DNA from: Hyaloscypha bicolor E
Lineage: Eukaryota; Ascomycota; Leotiomycetes; Helotiales; Hyaloscyphaceae
Assembly: GCF_002865645.1 (NCBI RefSeq)
Contig: NW_020194517.1
Location: 1,860,001-1,924,000, forward strand
Reading direction: 5' to 3'
DNA length: 64,000 bases
Shown: positions 12,340-24,514 of the stretch, one piece after another
Layout of the letters: each line of letters begins with the position of its first letter
How positions within the stretch are numbered: position 1 is the first letter of the stretch
Program-made: the position numbers and the translations under genes
Notes under the pieces: generated by a model
Told to the model about the DNA's origin: nothing
The model's input: the letters and a program-made list of their open reading frames with translations, nothing else
The model's database searches: none

Positions 12340-13189
12340 ATATTACCTATCGGACGCGATTGTTTATGCGCTCACACATGACTAGCAATGGCGAAGCGAC
12401 GGATGAATCAAAGCGAGTGAAACAATGCCATCAGATTGACAATAAAGCAGGAAACAGACATCATTGTCAACATCTCGTGGCATTGATGCTTAGAGGAGCT
12501 AGGTTAGGGAGACGGTGCATAGATCAATTCAGAGATTGATTTGTTTATCGAGTAGCAGAGCGTTTTGTCCGAAACAATTTCTGAGACTCCCTCGCGCTTG
12601 TGTGAAAGAGTCGCCAGGCTTGGCGTATATTAATTGGCCCTGGCGGTCCGAATTATGCGCCGTTTGCCCCGAATGGCTTGGGACCCCCTACCGTGACACC
12701 GTGACTGGATAAGACCGCCTGGGTCCTGCAAGGCAATTTGTAGGGACGCAACCTTACTCGGGTGCTTCTGTCAACTGGTTTCCTAACAAATGATTACTAA
12801 GGGTGGGCAGTTTGACGAGTGCGATCGATCGTTCTGCAGTCGGTAACCCTAACCTCAACTCTCGCCCTCACAGATTCAACGACGGTTTAGGTTATGGATC
12901 GCAATACTCAAAGGGAAATGCCGCCACAATTTCAAGTGGTAAAGATTTTCCCCCAACGTTGGCTATTTGTGCCTTCATTAGCTAGCTAAATTATATCCCT
13001 GTACCAAATCTCAATGATGCGCAAAGCTACAAATGATGTCGTGTATTGTCTCAGTGAGGTAGTTAGTAAGCAGGTCGGGTGGGCGTGGTGGGGTAGGTCA
13101 CCGGACCATATATTCAGCTCGGCACACCACCATCGGGATGGCCTGCGCATACGTCCTTCTAATCCTTCTTCAGCTCCTCTATTGAAACT
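12340..13189. other. No supported gene
   Basis: Normal base composition. Several short frames (12261-12539, 12515-12712, 12803-12985, 13014-13214, all plus) overlap one another and none shows a motif or splice-compatible partner. The 3' part may contain the promoter of the DUF7587-like gene that begins near 13190-13220. Confidence 0.4.
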
Positions 13190-13767
13190 TTGTATCGCTG
13201 CCTTCTACGCATAATTATCATGACGCTGATACTACCGAAACTATACCGGGTTCAACATTCAACGTCCTTTACTCACCACGCTAATCACGAAGGCTTTAGA
13301 GCGAAGGGTACATACTGGATGGACTATAGCCATTGGTTCAATCCAAGAAAGGTGACGAAGCATCTAGATTGGAAAGATAGATCACTCGAGCCAAGCCCGT
13401 TTATATCCTTCTTTGATAACCTAAGTAGGCCTAAGTTTGCACGAGTATGCTGTACAAGACGGCTGCTAATATATATGTCCTAGAGGATACTCAAATGCGG
13501 GCGTCATTCCACCGCAAGGCAGGCTGTGAGGGGGTGTTCGTGGCAGAGATCGATATCTCCAATTTTACTCCATACTGCCTTCGTATCGAGTTTTTGGAAG
13601 GACCTATTGAACTAAATGGCTTGCTACATACCCCGACAACGACAATGCTGTTCCCTTTGGTGGAGCTAAGGAGCAAATTTCATCTTGATTTTCGAATAAT
13701 TCAGTCCTCGGAATGGATTGCGCTATCGTATATTCCACCAGAGATAGTTACCTATACGAATTTTTAA
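13190..13767 (+). pseudogene. DUF7587-like gene, one frameshift
   Basis: Two overlapping frames form one protein. The first (13190-13483; likely Met at 13220) has LPKLYRVQHSTSFT, a YWMDYSHWFNP box and EPSPFISFFDN, features I associate with the fungal DUF7587 domain. The second (from about 13447) has AANIYVLEDT and ends with EWIALSYIPPEIV, like the closing segment of that domain. They join only by a one-base frame change near 13440-13450, and no intron consensus is visible there, so the copy is probably broken. Intact relatives are about 200-300 aa. The domain's role is not known. Composition is normal, so this is an indel, not RIP damage. Confidence 0.48.
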
Positions 13768-13769
13768 GT

Positions 13770-14537
13770 GCGTGCAAGGCACCTTGCTCGGATTGCGAAG
13801 TGGAGACGGCGATGGCAATAGAGGAGGTTTGGCGGTCGTGACATAAGAAAAGGGAGGGAAGAGGTGTGGAAAAGGTTTCTCTCCAGGAATCAGGATTGCT
13901 CATGGTGGCAATCTTCCTTATCATGTTGTCTAGTCGAGGCCAGTAGCTGTGCACCCAAAGGATAGCAAAATGGGAATGTCATTTCTACGACCTAAATAGG
14001 CAGTAGCCCAGTTTTCATGTGCGATATTCACGGAGCAGAGGTTTTGCAGTGTTGCAAAGCCCTTTGATACTGTCACGGTTGAGCAAGAGCGTCATACTCT
14101 CGCTCTGCTGTTTGTCGCTTGATGACCAGGCATATCTAGAGTCAGGATTGAGCTTCAAACATCTTTGATCGGAGCTGCTAAGATTAAGCTGACAGCTTTC
14201 AAGCAGCTGACACATGTCAGCCCTTGACCATTCCAAACAGTGTTATAGCAGTCATCTTTGAGCTATAGCTGACTGGTTCCTTGTAACCTGAGCTGACGGC
14301 TATCAAGTTTCATGGCCACAGTCTTCAAGACTTTCCAGAAATAGCTGTGCTCCCTAATATATACGGATTTGCATCTATAGATCTAAAATAGTAATTGAAG
14401 AGTGCTCAAATGAATAGAGATATAAGACTCTCAATCTTTCTGTAAATCTTCTTTGATAAAAGAACCAGCAAAGCAAGATTGACTTCTGAGCATTATTATC
14501 TCAACCTTACTACCAAGAAACTGCTCAAAACGTGACT
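13770..14537. other. Transition zone into RIP-damaged DNA, no gene seen
   Basis: No convincing frame on either strand. The segment 14200-14340 repeats imperfect gctgacagctttcaagcagctgaca-like words (agctgac and cagctgac several times). AT content rises toward 14540. Confidence 0.4.
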
Positions 14538-16623
14538 ATGGCGGACATCGCGCCTAATAGGACCAATAATACCGCGGCCACTCAGATGGGCAAGGATAGA
14601 GGGACCATTTAATCTAATAGCCTCGCGACCCCAGAGCCTACCCCTGGCCCGGAGGCCGAGCGGATTACTGCCGATTAACTATATTAGAGTATAGAAGTTT
14701 TAGAGCTTGAAAAAGTCCTCGGTATTAAAGTTAACCGTCGTCTTAATTAGGTAGAGGAGATCAAGAAGATCTACCTGGTAAAGGCCCTAATAGCTACTAA
14801 AAATAAAGGCAATTAGTCAGGTAAGTAAACCTCCTTAAATAATATAGACTGCTTTATTTAATTTATATATTAGTACTAATAATAGCATATATAGTAACGG
14901 GGATTAGTAAAGAGTAGATAGATAAAATAAACTAATAGCTCAAACTAATTCCCGATTAGATAAATCCCAGCCATACTTTAATATTACCTGGAAAAGTATA
15001 ATATAAAAAAGTAATATTTATAGAAAAGATTAAGTAAATCCTTAATATAAAGAATATTCCCGGCATTAATTAGCTCGAGAAGATTAAGCAGATCTATATA
15101 GCAAAGGCTCTATAGGTTACTCGGAATAAGATAGTTTAGTAAAGTAAGTCAATATCTCTATAACTAGCCGTTTACTAACTAAAAGTGCCAGAACTATAGG
15201 CTATAATTAAGGCATTAGGAATTACTAGAGGCTAGATAGAAGTAATAAATTATAAGCTAAAATTAATCTAGGATAAGAAGGAAGACAAGGAAATAGAAGA
15301 TAAAGAGGCTATAGCCTTTATTTAAGAAGTCTATATACGTATTATACTTACTATAGAAAAGATCTTAAGTAATAATAATAATAATAAGCTCTATATAGAA
15401 ATTCTAGAGGCAAATAATACTATAGTAAGCTAGTAGTAGAGCTATCCCGATAAAGAGAATATAGTTAACTTAATTAATATAAAGAGAATTAAGGATATTA
15501 TAATTAAGGCCTATTTCCAGGCTATAAAGTTTGAAAAAGATCCTACTAATACAAGAGCAAAAGAATAGTTTCTTAGTAAAGTATAGGAACTTGCCGAGCT
15601 AGTCGAGGCGAGCTCTTATCCCAGTACTTGGATATTAAAGCTACTACCTAAAGTACTAAAGCCCCTGCTATCTAGAAATAATAGCACTAGTCCTATAAGT
15701 ACTACTTCTCTTGGCACTGCTCCTGGTACTGCTCCCGCTAGTATTATAGCTAGTAGTATTACAAATAATGGCATAGGTAGAACTAATATTAGTACGGACC
15801 CTTATAAATTAAATAAACTAAATATAAGAAAACCGGGCTTTACCAAAAATAGAGAGATAATTATAGGATATAAGTTCAAGTATTTCAGAAAGAGTAATAA
15901 AAAAGGCCAGGTATATAGCGGGTAACTCTTTATTGCAATTAGACCGTAAGCCTGCCCTTATATTAAGGTCCTTTCCCGTAAAGACTTTACTAGAAATATA
16001 GTTAATATATATCTGAACTATACTCATATAATAGAGGTTAGCGGAAGGACTAAGAAAGATAAGTTTATTAAGATTCTCTATACCATAGCTAAATCCTGCG
16101 GACCGGAGTCCCTAAAAGAACCTATAATCTATGCCTTATATAAGCGGAAAGAAGGAAATCCTATCTAGATATAGTATATAGATCTTTAAGATTAGGTAGA
16201 AAGTAAAAGGGCTATAGATAACTTGCTTCGGAAATATATAGAACGAGAAAAGAATAAGAGGGCCCAGTTCTATATAGCCTATAGTATTAAGAAAGAACCA
16301 GAAAGCCGAGATTGAGTAGAGGATAAGCATACTCGTATCTATAGGAAAAAGGCCATAGTACCTATAACTAAAGACAGGACCTTCCTATTTATTAGAGTAT
16401 TAGTCTCGCAAGTAATTAAGGCCAAAGCGCAACCGGTAATTAAGGTTAAAGGGCAGCTTTTAGCTAAGGTAAAAGGATAAGGCGGATTTGATCCGACTAG
16501 CTTTCTTTCTTTTACTACTTGGTATAAAGAGAAGTATAATATAAAGCTAGGTACAGATCCTGTAGAGCTAATAAAGTTAATAGCTATATTCAAAACTATT
16601 CAAGATACGCTCAGTTTATAGCC
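14538..16623 (+). pseudogene. Unrecognised RIP-damaged gene with a duplicated helical module
   Basis: It begins with a plausible Met (MADIAPNRTNNTAATQMGKD) and reads as protein through many TAG/TAA codons. Two related helical modules occur: VEEIKKIYLVKALIATKNK near 14752-14810 and LEKIKQIYIAKALQVTRNK near 15075-15135. Further on a Ser/Thr/Ala-rich linker (about 15680-15750) leads to a more conserved C-terminal part (about 15920-16130: KDFTRNIVNIYLNYTHIIEV, then KILYTIAKSCGPESLKEPII). A donor-like GTAAGT at 14821 suggests at least one intron. I do not recognise the family. It abuts the left end of a Fot-type element at 16821. Confidence 0.38.
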
Positions 16624-16820
16624 GTTATTCCTTCCCTTTAATTAGTTCTGCTTTTTAGGTCTGGGAGCTTTCCTTACTCGGTATATAGCCCCTAGCACTT
16701 GCTTACTAGCCTCTTTTTATTAATTTGCCTTTCCTTCTGTATTTGTTCGGGTCTGTTATTTTGCAATTTAATTGGTTTTATGCGTAATTATACTAGAGCA
16801 TTTTAGACTTAGTACTAATA

Positions 16821-16860
16821 ATATCTGTCCCTGCATGCCGAGACGCCCCCCGTAGCGAGA
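16821..16860 (+). repeat. Left terminal inverted repeat, Fot/pogo-like copy A (mutated)
   Basis: The sequence atatctgtccctgcatgccg matches the intact end acgtctgtccctgcgtcccg at 24515 apart from a few C/G-to-T/A changes. It follows TA at 16819-16820, as expected for a TA target duplication. The following 600 bp also align with 24550-25150. Confidence 0.75.
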
Positions 16861-17455
16861 CGAATCTATAGTTTTAAAATTATAAAAAATTTCTTTATAA
16901 ATCTATAAAGTTATTATTAACATGTTATTTTCTTTAGCTATTTCTCCCTATAGAATTCACTTAGTTATAAAGAAAGGACTATAGTTAATTATACTATTAA
17001 TCGTTTTAATCCTGCCACTAATTAACGCTTCGGCTAGTCCCCCCTACTCAATTATAACTACTAGAGTCTCTTCAAAATTCGGAGCACTTGAAGAGAGGTC
17101 CTATAAAGGAAGAATATGGCTTCAAGTTTTAAAGATGCTCAGTAGAGAAAAGAGTACATTCCGGGAGTTACGCCGTTCGAGGGTAAGATCGCCACATGTT
17201 TTAGCTTCAGTGTTTAGTGCTTAGTAATGTACACTCGCCTACGGCGCAATACACTATATTCACGCCCAGTCTCGCTATATTTCCTTTAGCCCTAATCCTC
17301 AGGCCAGATCATGTGTGTGGCGTCCAGAGCAGGTTTCTCGAACTTTCCATCGGCGGGGCGGCGCCCCAGCGCCCAGGCACCAGCGTGCTGCCACCTGCCC
17401 GTCGTCTCGTCGTCGACCGTCTCCCGCCACGCCACTATCACGACGGTAGGACAAG

Positions 17456-19284
17456 ATGGACAGGGCCAGTCAGGTACTAGTGCAAGGCGTGCCTCCTGGC
17501 ATGCCGACATCATATCGTGCCCTGGCAGATCATAGCGATGTCCCTCGCTCTATCCTCCATCATCGTACTGCGGACGCCGCTCGAAAGAAGCGAAGGACCA
17601 GGACCAATGGTACCTTAAGCCGTACGAAGAAGATGTCGTTGTTAAGTTCTTAGTGCAAATGTCCAACCTTGGGTAGCCAATACGGATGAAGTTTATCCCA
17701 TCGATCGCCTTCAGCGTTACCCGCCAGCGACCCGCGGCAGAAAGACCGCTAAAGGCACCCGGCAAGAACTGGACAAAGGCTTTGGAAAGGCGCCACCCAA
17801 TCCTCACGGCGAGAAGACTCGGGGCTATAGACTGGAACCGCCACAATAAGAATATCTATAAGAAAGTCACACGCTGGTTTGAGGTAATCGGAGAAGTATT
17901 ACAGGAGCCGGCCGTCCTGGCCAAGAATGTTTATAATATAGACGAGACCGGAGTCATGCTCTCTATGCCAGGCTCGGTCAAAGTCCTCGTAGATAAGGAT
18001 GACAAGCGGAAGCATAGAGGTGTGCGAGTCAAGCGCACCATAGTAATTGCGATTGAATATATTAGTGCTAATAGTAGGTATCTAAACCCGATGATTATCT
18101 GGCCAGCCAGCACTTATCGAAGTAACTGGACCACATTCCCTACCCCTGGATAGTACTATACCTGCTCTGATTCGGGCTATATCGACTCCAAGATCAGCTT
18201 AAAGTGGCTCAAGCGTATATTTGATCCCGAGACCAAAAAACGAGCTAACAAGAGACCTCGAATACTGATCTGCGACGGCTTCGGGACGCATGAGTCCCTC
18301 GAGATCCTAGAGTTCTGCTTCGAGAATAATATTCTTCTGTATCGTCTCCCCTCTCATACTTCCCACAAGCTCCAGCCTTGTGACGTAGCAGTGTTCGCCC
18401 CACTCAAGGAGGCGTATCGTGCCCAGGTTGATCGACTAGAGCGAGGAGGGGTGAATACAATCGGCAAGCAGCATTTCATCTCCCTCTTTAGCCCGGCAAG
18501 GGTGACCGCGTTTACGCCGAAGAATATCAAGGCCGGCTTCGCTGCAAGCGGCCTGTTCCCCTTCAATCCGGACAGAGTGCTTAGAAGTATGCCAATGCCC
18601 CCGGCTGAGCCCGCTCCCGCTGTTCCGAGAGCCGATAAGATGACGGTAGGGTCTTGTCGGCAAGATGTAGAGCTGCCAATACCTGAGACACCTGTGACAC
18701 CAGTGTCAGCAGAGGCGCTCATGTCGCTACAAAACCGCATCATCCACCAGGATGCTCATGCGCTCGACGAGACGAGTAAACAGAACCTCGAGAGGCACTT
18801 ATAGAAATTTGTCAAAGCTTACCAAACATCCTCTACCCAGGTCATCCTCAAGGATAACCAGATTCAGTTCCTAACCACGATCAATAACGAAGCCAAGGTG
18901 CGACGATCGACGAGGCTATTAGTGCTAGCGAAGGGGACAAGGGAGGGGAAGGTAATGAGCTATAAGGACCTTGTGGAAGCACGAGCGAAGCGTGTCGAAA
19001 AAGAGTCTGCCCAAGAAGCCAAGGGTAAGAGAAGACGCGGTCGGAAGCCCAAGAGCAGTCCGCCTGACCCGCCCGAGGCAGAGGAAGGCACCGCAGGCAC
19101 GGCGCGACGTGGCCGGAAGCGCAAGAGTAGGACGCCAGAGGCAGATGAAGGTACCATAGACACGCCGAGACGTACTCGGAAACGCAAGAACCCCGCGCAA
19201 GATGCGCCTGAGCCGAGTAGCATAGTTGCGCCAGCACAGATTGTGCCCGAACTATGGAGAGCTCCAGTGGCGCAGATGTTTTAG
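17456..19284 (+). pseudogene. Fot/pogo DDE transposase, frameshift and stops
   Basis: It has an N-terminal CENP-B/psq-like helix-turn-helix (MDRASQVLVQGVPPG, then LADHSDVPRSILHH). A frameshift near 17570 is needed to continue to GRRSKEAKDQDQWYL, and there is a stop before PIRMKF at about 17673. From 17686 the DDE_1 domain is long and clear: VYNIDETGVML (first catalytic Asp), RPRILICDGFGTHES (second) and LPSHTSHKLQPCDVAVFAPLK (third). TAG at 18151-18153 replaces an expected Trp, and a further TAG falls at 18802-18804. The C-terminus is a basic region with three RRGRKRK-like repeats, probably nuclear localisation or DNA binding. With a frameshift and at least three stops it should be inactive. 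Intact Fot-family transposases are about 500-600 aa. Confidence 0.82.
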
Positions 19285-19440
19285 CGGAGAGGGGACAGCC
19301 GCACGATATTTTGATGGAGTCGATAGACTGATCCTCGGTGGAGGCAAGCTCGGGCTGGCTTCGAGACTTGTTGCTATATCTTATACTAGAGTTAATGTTA
19401 ATCTTCGTTGGGTTTTGATAGATACAAATTGGTTATACTA

Positions 19441-20219
19441 ACCTCTGCCTGCTATTGCTCTTGCCATCGTTGTGCCCTTTGTTCTATATCTTGTGTGTTG
19501 CCTCTTATCGCTATTACTATCGTGCCACGCTGTTGTTATCTGAGCTGCTGCTGATACTGTCCTTACAAAGTCATCGTCGCCTTGCGTGCTGATACCTGGC
19601 TCCACTCGGCAGTCTCTCGACCCTTGCGGACTCTTAATAAGGTCATCTTCGAATTCATAAGCGATCTTGCAAGAGGAGCGGGAGGCTATGGCTGAAAGTC
19701 GAGTTCGTTCAAGGTAGAGCGTAAAACAATTTGGGAGAAAAGAAACAGCGGAAGTGAAAGCCGGAAGTTGAAAAGCCGAAAGTGCGTCGCTTCAGAAGCA
19801 TTTGTTAGCTGCGCACAGGGCCACTTTTGCTTCTGATCGGAGGATGTCGGGAAACGGGGAATTTTCGGCAAGGCGCGTAGCCACAAAGTCGCAGCCACAC
19901 GCCCGGCAGCCAAGGATGCTAAACTCCGCGGTAGCATCAGTCACTTGCAAAATCGGCTTCGTCCCCTTTCGCCTAAAAAATTCTGAGCACAGACCACATC
20001 AGCCATTTTTGGCGCTGACACCGCTGTGTTTGTCATCCCATGTACTCTACAGTGCCAGGTCCCTACATCGATTTTGGAAGGGAATACTTTCTGACTACAG
20101 TCGCTAGCGAAACTGGCTTCTCCTTCTTGCGCAGCTGCTGGAACTTTTGCCTCGCTCTTGAGCCCAAGCTACTGTATCTCCTGTTTGTGCAAGATCACGG
20201 AGAAAACAGGGATGGCAAC
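19441..20219. other. Intergenic region upstream of the NLR gene
   Basis: No supported gene. It contains a block (19848-19905) with gggaattttcggca, gtagccaca and cagccacacg that recurs in the same order at 28620-28668 upstream of another gene set, so it may be a shared promoter segment or old repeat. Confidence 0.45.
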
Positions 20220-23200
20220 ATGTCGCTTCCACCACAGCCTGGAATTTCTATTGGTGGGCAAATCAAGCCAGAAAGTCAGGCATCAACTTCACCTTGCCCG
20301 TCATCCTCGTTGCGAATTTGGCCATCCTTCCCGCTAAATGTGCTCGTGGAAGCCATGTCTCCGATATCATTTATCAAGAGGCAATGGAAAAACGTCCGCG
20401 GAGGTCGTGTCACGAAGGGCTCTAGAGAGCCGAGGAGGGGACAGGATGGCACCCCCCCGCCTTCAGGTCTGTCGAGGCTTCTTTGGACGCCGGAGAAGTT
20501 CCATTCTTCTCAAAGCTCACAAACTCCAGCAGAACCAGAGCTCCCTACTCAGGGAACTGAAACGTCGACCGCGATTCCTCCTACGGATTCACCCAATCCA
20601 GCACCGCCTGCCAGCCAGCCAGCCGTCCCCGAAAGATCATCGCACACCTCAAACCTGCCAAAAGGACATCAAAACCTTGAACATACCGAGGTCGAGCGGG
20701 ACAGGGTTAAGCAGTCCTCCAGCTCGGAGGTTACAGCCCCAGAAGGATCTAGGTCAGCAGCATTTGCTGTCGATCATGTGCAAGCAACAGCGGCTGACAC
20801 TCTTGAGCCGAGGGTGAATGATGACTATACCATCGGCTGGATCTGTGCTATAAGTACGGAGTATGTTGCCGCGCAAGCTTTTCTCGACGAAACGCACGGC
20901 CAACCGGAACATGTGCATCGCCATGATAACAACCATTATACACTCGGCAAGATTGGGAAACACAATGTCATTATTGCCGTCTTGCCCGACGGCGAGTACG
21001 GTACAGCGTCTGCAGAAGGGGTGGCAAGGGACATGCTACACAGCTTTCCTAATATTAGAATTGGTTTAATGGTCGGTATCGGAGGCGGTGTACCAACTCT
21101 GCATGATATCCGTCTGGGTGACATCGTGGTCAGCGCTCCTCGCGATGGGAATGGCGGCGTGTTCCAGTACGACTTTGGCAAGACGATACAGGGCCAAACC
21201 TTCGAACATACGAAGTTCTTGGATCAACCTCCTACCATCCTACGGAGTGCGGTGAACGGACTCAAGGCGAGGTATGAGCTCGCCGGGAATGACGGGCATC
21301 AGCTTGAAGCGGCTATTAAAAGCGTTCTCGCGAAGAAATCATGGCTGAAGAAGAACTATAAGCGGCCAGCCCCGAGTAGCGATAGGTTATATCTCTCGAA
21401 AATCATCCACCTCCGGAACGACAAAAGAGCCTGTGCGATGATCTGTGGAGATGGTCCATCAAAGGTGATGGAGCGATCCGTACGGGGCCAAGATGTCCCG
21501 AAAATCCACTACGGCCTGATTGCATCTGCAAACCAGTTGATGAAGGATGCTCTGGTTCGAGATCAACTTGCAGCTGAAAAGGACGTTCTGTGTTTCGAAA
21601 TGGAAGCGGCAGGGCTAATGAACCACTTTCCGTGCCTAGTTATTCGGGGTATATGTGACTACTCAGACTCGCACAAGAATAAGGAGTGGCAAGGCTACGC
21701 AGCAATGGCGGCGGCGGCATATGCGAAGGACCTTCTCGGGGAGATTCTTCCTAATAAGGTCGAAGCTGAGAAGAGGATTCTTTCGAGTAGTTAGTTATTC
21801 TCTAGCCTCTAGCGAGTGGTTAGAGTTCTTCTAATATTATATTAGTTTTTCACAGTACATCTAGAATTGAGGCAGATGTTGAAACGATAAGGCACAAGTT
21901 GGATAAGGATAAAGATATTGAGATCCTTAACTGGCTGACGCCAGTTGACTATGGCCCTCAGCAGAGCGACTACCTTAGGAAGCGATAACCCGGAACTGGC
22001 CAATGGCTTCTGGACTCGGATGAGTACCAAGCTTGGCTAAAGACAAGCAAGCAGACGTTGTTCTGCCCAGGCATTCCTGGGGCAGGGAAGACAATTCTCA
22101 CATCGATCGTGGTGGACGACCTCATTACAAGATTTCAGAACAACCCAACCATAAACATTGCATATATCTACTATAACTTCCGGCAAAAAGATAATCAAAA
22201 GATCGACGACTTGCTAGCGAGTCTACTAAAACAACTAGCTCAGAGCCAGTCTTCTTTGCCAAGGAGTATAAAAGACCTCTATGATCGACACATAAAGAAA
22301 CAGACACGGCCGTCATTGGGCGAAGTCTCAAGAGCTCTTTATTCTGTGGCTGTAATGTATTCGAGAGTCTTTATTATTATTGACGCACTTGATGAATGTC
22401 AAGTATCCGAGGGCTCCCGAACGAGATTTCTATCAGATATCTTTAATCTCCAGGCAAAGTACGGAGCAAATATCTTTGCGACTTCAAGGTCCATTCCTGA
22501 GATTATTGATAAGTTCAAAGGGAGCACATTATTAGAGATTCGTGCAAGAAGTGAAGATGTGCAGAGATATTTGGAAGGTCATATGGAGCAACTCCAAGGT
22601 TTTGTCCAGGATAACCAGGAGTTGCAAAGAGAGATTAAGAATGAAATATCATACGCCGTCGGTGGGATGTATGTCCTCAGTTGATATTCAAGAGAAGCAT
22701 CCCCACTGACTTTCCCGCAGGTTTCTCTTGGCACAGATCTATCTCGCTTCACTTACTGATAAGTATACACTAAAGGCAATCAGAAATACACTGAAACTGT
22801 TCAAGAAGCAAGGCCAAGGGTCAAGTGAAAATAAGCAACTCGAAGCACTAGCTCAAGCATACGAGGAGGCAATGAAGAGAATCAATGAGCAGAAACCAGG
22901 ATCTCAACAGCTTGCACAGAATGTTCTGTCATGGATCACTTGCGCAAAAAGACCGCTGAGTACGTCGGAATTACAGCATGCGCTGGCAGTGGAAGTTGGC
23001 AACTGCGGACTTGACGAAGAGAACTTCACACGAGTTGAAGATATGGTCTCTGTATGTGCCGGATTGGTTACAGTCGACGAAGAAAGCGGCATCATCCGGT
23101 TGGTCCACTATACAACTCAAGAATACTTCGAACGAACACAGAAGGATTTGTTCCCAGATGCTGAAACTAATATTACAAGGATTTGCGTTACTTACCTCTC

Positions 23201-24434
23201 ATTTAGTATCTTCGAGAGTGGGTTTTGTCGAACAAACGACGAGTTTGAAGAGCGGCTGCAGCGGAATCCACTTTATGACTATGCGGCGCGAAATTGGGGA
23301 CATCATGCTCACGCAGCTTCAGCAGAGGTCGACCAGTTGGTCGTAAATCTTCTTAAGAGTGAAGCAAAGGTCTCTGGCTGCAGCCAGGCGATGATAGCTT
23401 GGGGAATCTATTTTGGCAATAGTCAAACGGTGCCGAAGCAAGTGACAGGGGTACACCTTGCAGCATACTTCGGACTAGAAGAAGTGATAGTAGTCTTACT
23501 CGAAGGTGGATATGACCTAGACTCCAAAGACAGCTATTATCGGACGCCGCTGTCATTGGCTGCAGAGAATGGGCACGAGGCAGTGGTGAAGCTGCTGCTG
23601 GAGGAAGGCGCTGAGCTGGAGACCAAGGATAGAAGGTATGGTCGGACGCCGCTGTCATGGGCTGCAGAGGATGGGCACGAGGCAGTGGTGAAGCTGCTGC
23701 TGGAGGAAGGCGCTGAGCTGGAGACCAAATCTTGGTATAGTAGTTGGACGCCGTCATGGGTACCAAGGCGCAAGGTGGTGGTGAAGCTGCTGCTGGAGAA
23801 AGGCGCTGAGCTGGAGACCAGAGACAAGAATAATGATCGGACGCCGCTATCATGGGCTGCAGAGAATGGGCACGAGGCAGTGGTGAAGCTGCTGCTAGAG
23901 GAAGGCGCTGAGCTGGAGACCAAATCTTGGTATTGTGGTTGGACGCCGCTATCGTGGGCTACAGGGAATGGGCACGAGTCGGTGGTGAGGCTACTGCTAG
24001 AGAAAGGCGCTAAGCTGGAGACCAAGGATAGGATGTATGGTCGGACGCCGCTGTCATGGGCTGCAGAGGATGGGCACGAGGCAGTGGTGAAGCTGCTGCT
24101 GGAGAAAGGCGCGGAGCTGGAGACTAAAGATGAGAAGTACGGTGGGACGCCGCTGTCATGGGCTGCAGAGAATGGTCACGAGGCAGTGGTGAAGCTGCTG
24201 CTGGAGGAAGGCGCTGAGCTGGACACCAAGGATAGGAGGTATAGTCAGACGCCGCTATCGTGGGCTGCGGAGAATGGGCACGAGTCGGTAGTGAGGCTGC
24301 TGCTGGAGAAAGGCGCTAAGCTGGACACTAAGGATAGGAGGTATGGTCGGACGCCGCTATCGTGGGCTGCAGAGAATGGTCACGAGGCGGTGGTGAAGCT
24401 GCTGCTGGAGAAAGGTGCTGAGATGCCCCAATAA
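20220..24434 (+). pseudogene. NLR-type receptor: PNP_UDP phosphorylase domain, NACHT, about ten ankyrin repeats
   Basis: Exons run to 21789, 21846-22668 and 22721-24434. Introns 21790-21845 (GTTAGT...TTAG) and 22669-22720 (GTATGT...GCAG) restore the frame exactly. In-frame starts lie at 20040, 20220 and 20355. A Pro/Ser-rich N-terminal region leads to a PNP_UDP_1 domain ([57 protein letters not shown]), then NACHT (Walker A GIPGAGKT at about 22070; Walker [12 protein letters not shown] at about 22365), then ankyrin repeats 23430-24430 based on [20 protein letters not shown]. In fungi, such proteins act in non-self recognition and programmed cell death. One stop, TAA at 21986-21988 just before PGTGQWLL, sits where CAA (Gln) is expected; otherwise the frame is intact, so this is either a very recent pseudogene or an assembly or sequencing error. 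The last repeat ends abruptly at EMPQ. Confidence 0.85.
23520..24430 (+). repeat. Near-identical ankyrin-coding tandem repeats (about 99-102 bp)
   Basis: About nine units inside the NLR gene share long blocks such as gacgccgct(g/a)tc(a/g)tgggctgc and ggtgaagctgctgct. Differences between units cluster in the codons just before TPLS (DRRYG, SWYSS, DKNND, SWYCG, DRMYG, DEKYG, DRRYS). The third unit lacks the usual AAENGHEA part (TPSWVPRRK instead). Confidence 0.9.
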
Positions 24435-24514
24435 TTCATAATTACGAAATCTTGCTCCTGTGGCTTTCTTTGCCGGAGCTTTCGATATAGAAGCCTTTGC
24501 TGTAGAATGTTCTA

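Larger units (their letters stand above)
16821..19300 (+). mobile_element. Fot/pogo-type DNA transposon copy A (Tc1/mariner superfamily), decayed
   Basis: Left end at 16821, an untranslated leader of about 630 bp (RIP-like until about 17100), then a DDE transposase relic to 19284. No matching right end is seen just after the transposase; the nearest right ends in the correct orientation are at 29147 and 30377. Copy B at 24515 shares the leader and the start of the transposase. Confidence 0.7.

Noticed and set aside
20338..20817. Plus-strand frame of 159 codons in the NLR 5' region
   Set aside because: It is an alternative frame over the Pro/Ser-rich N-terminus of the NLR; the continuous frame to the PNP domain is preferred.
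23353..24025. Long Ser/Pro-rich minus-strand frames
   Set aside because: They are exact antisense of the ankyrin repeats and owe their length to repeat periodicity.
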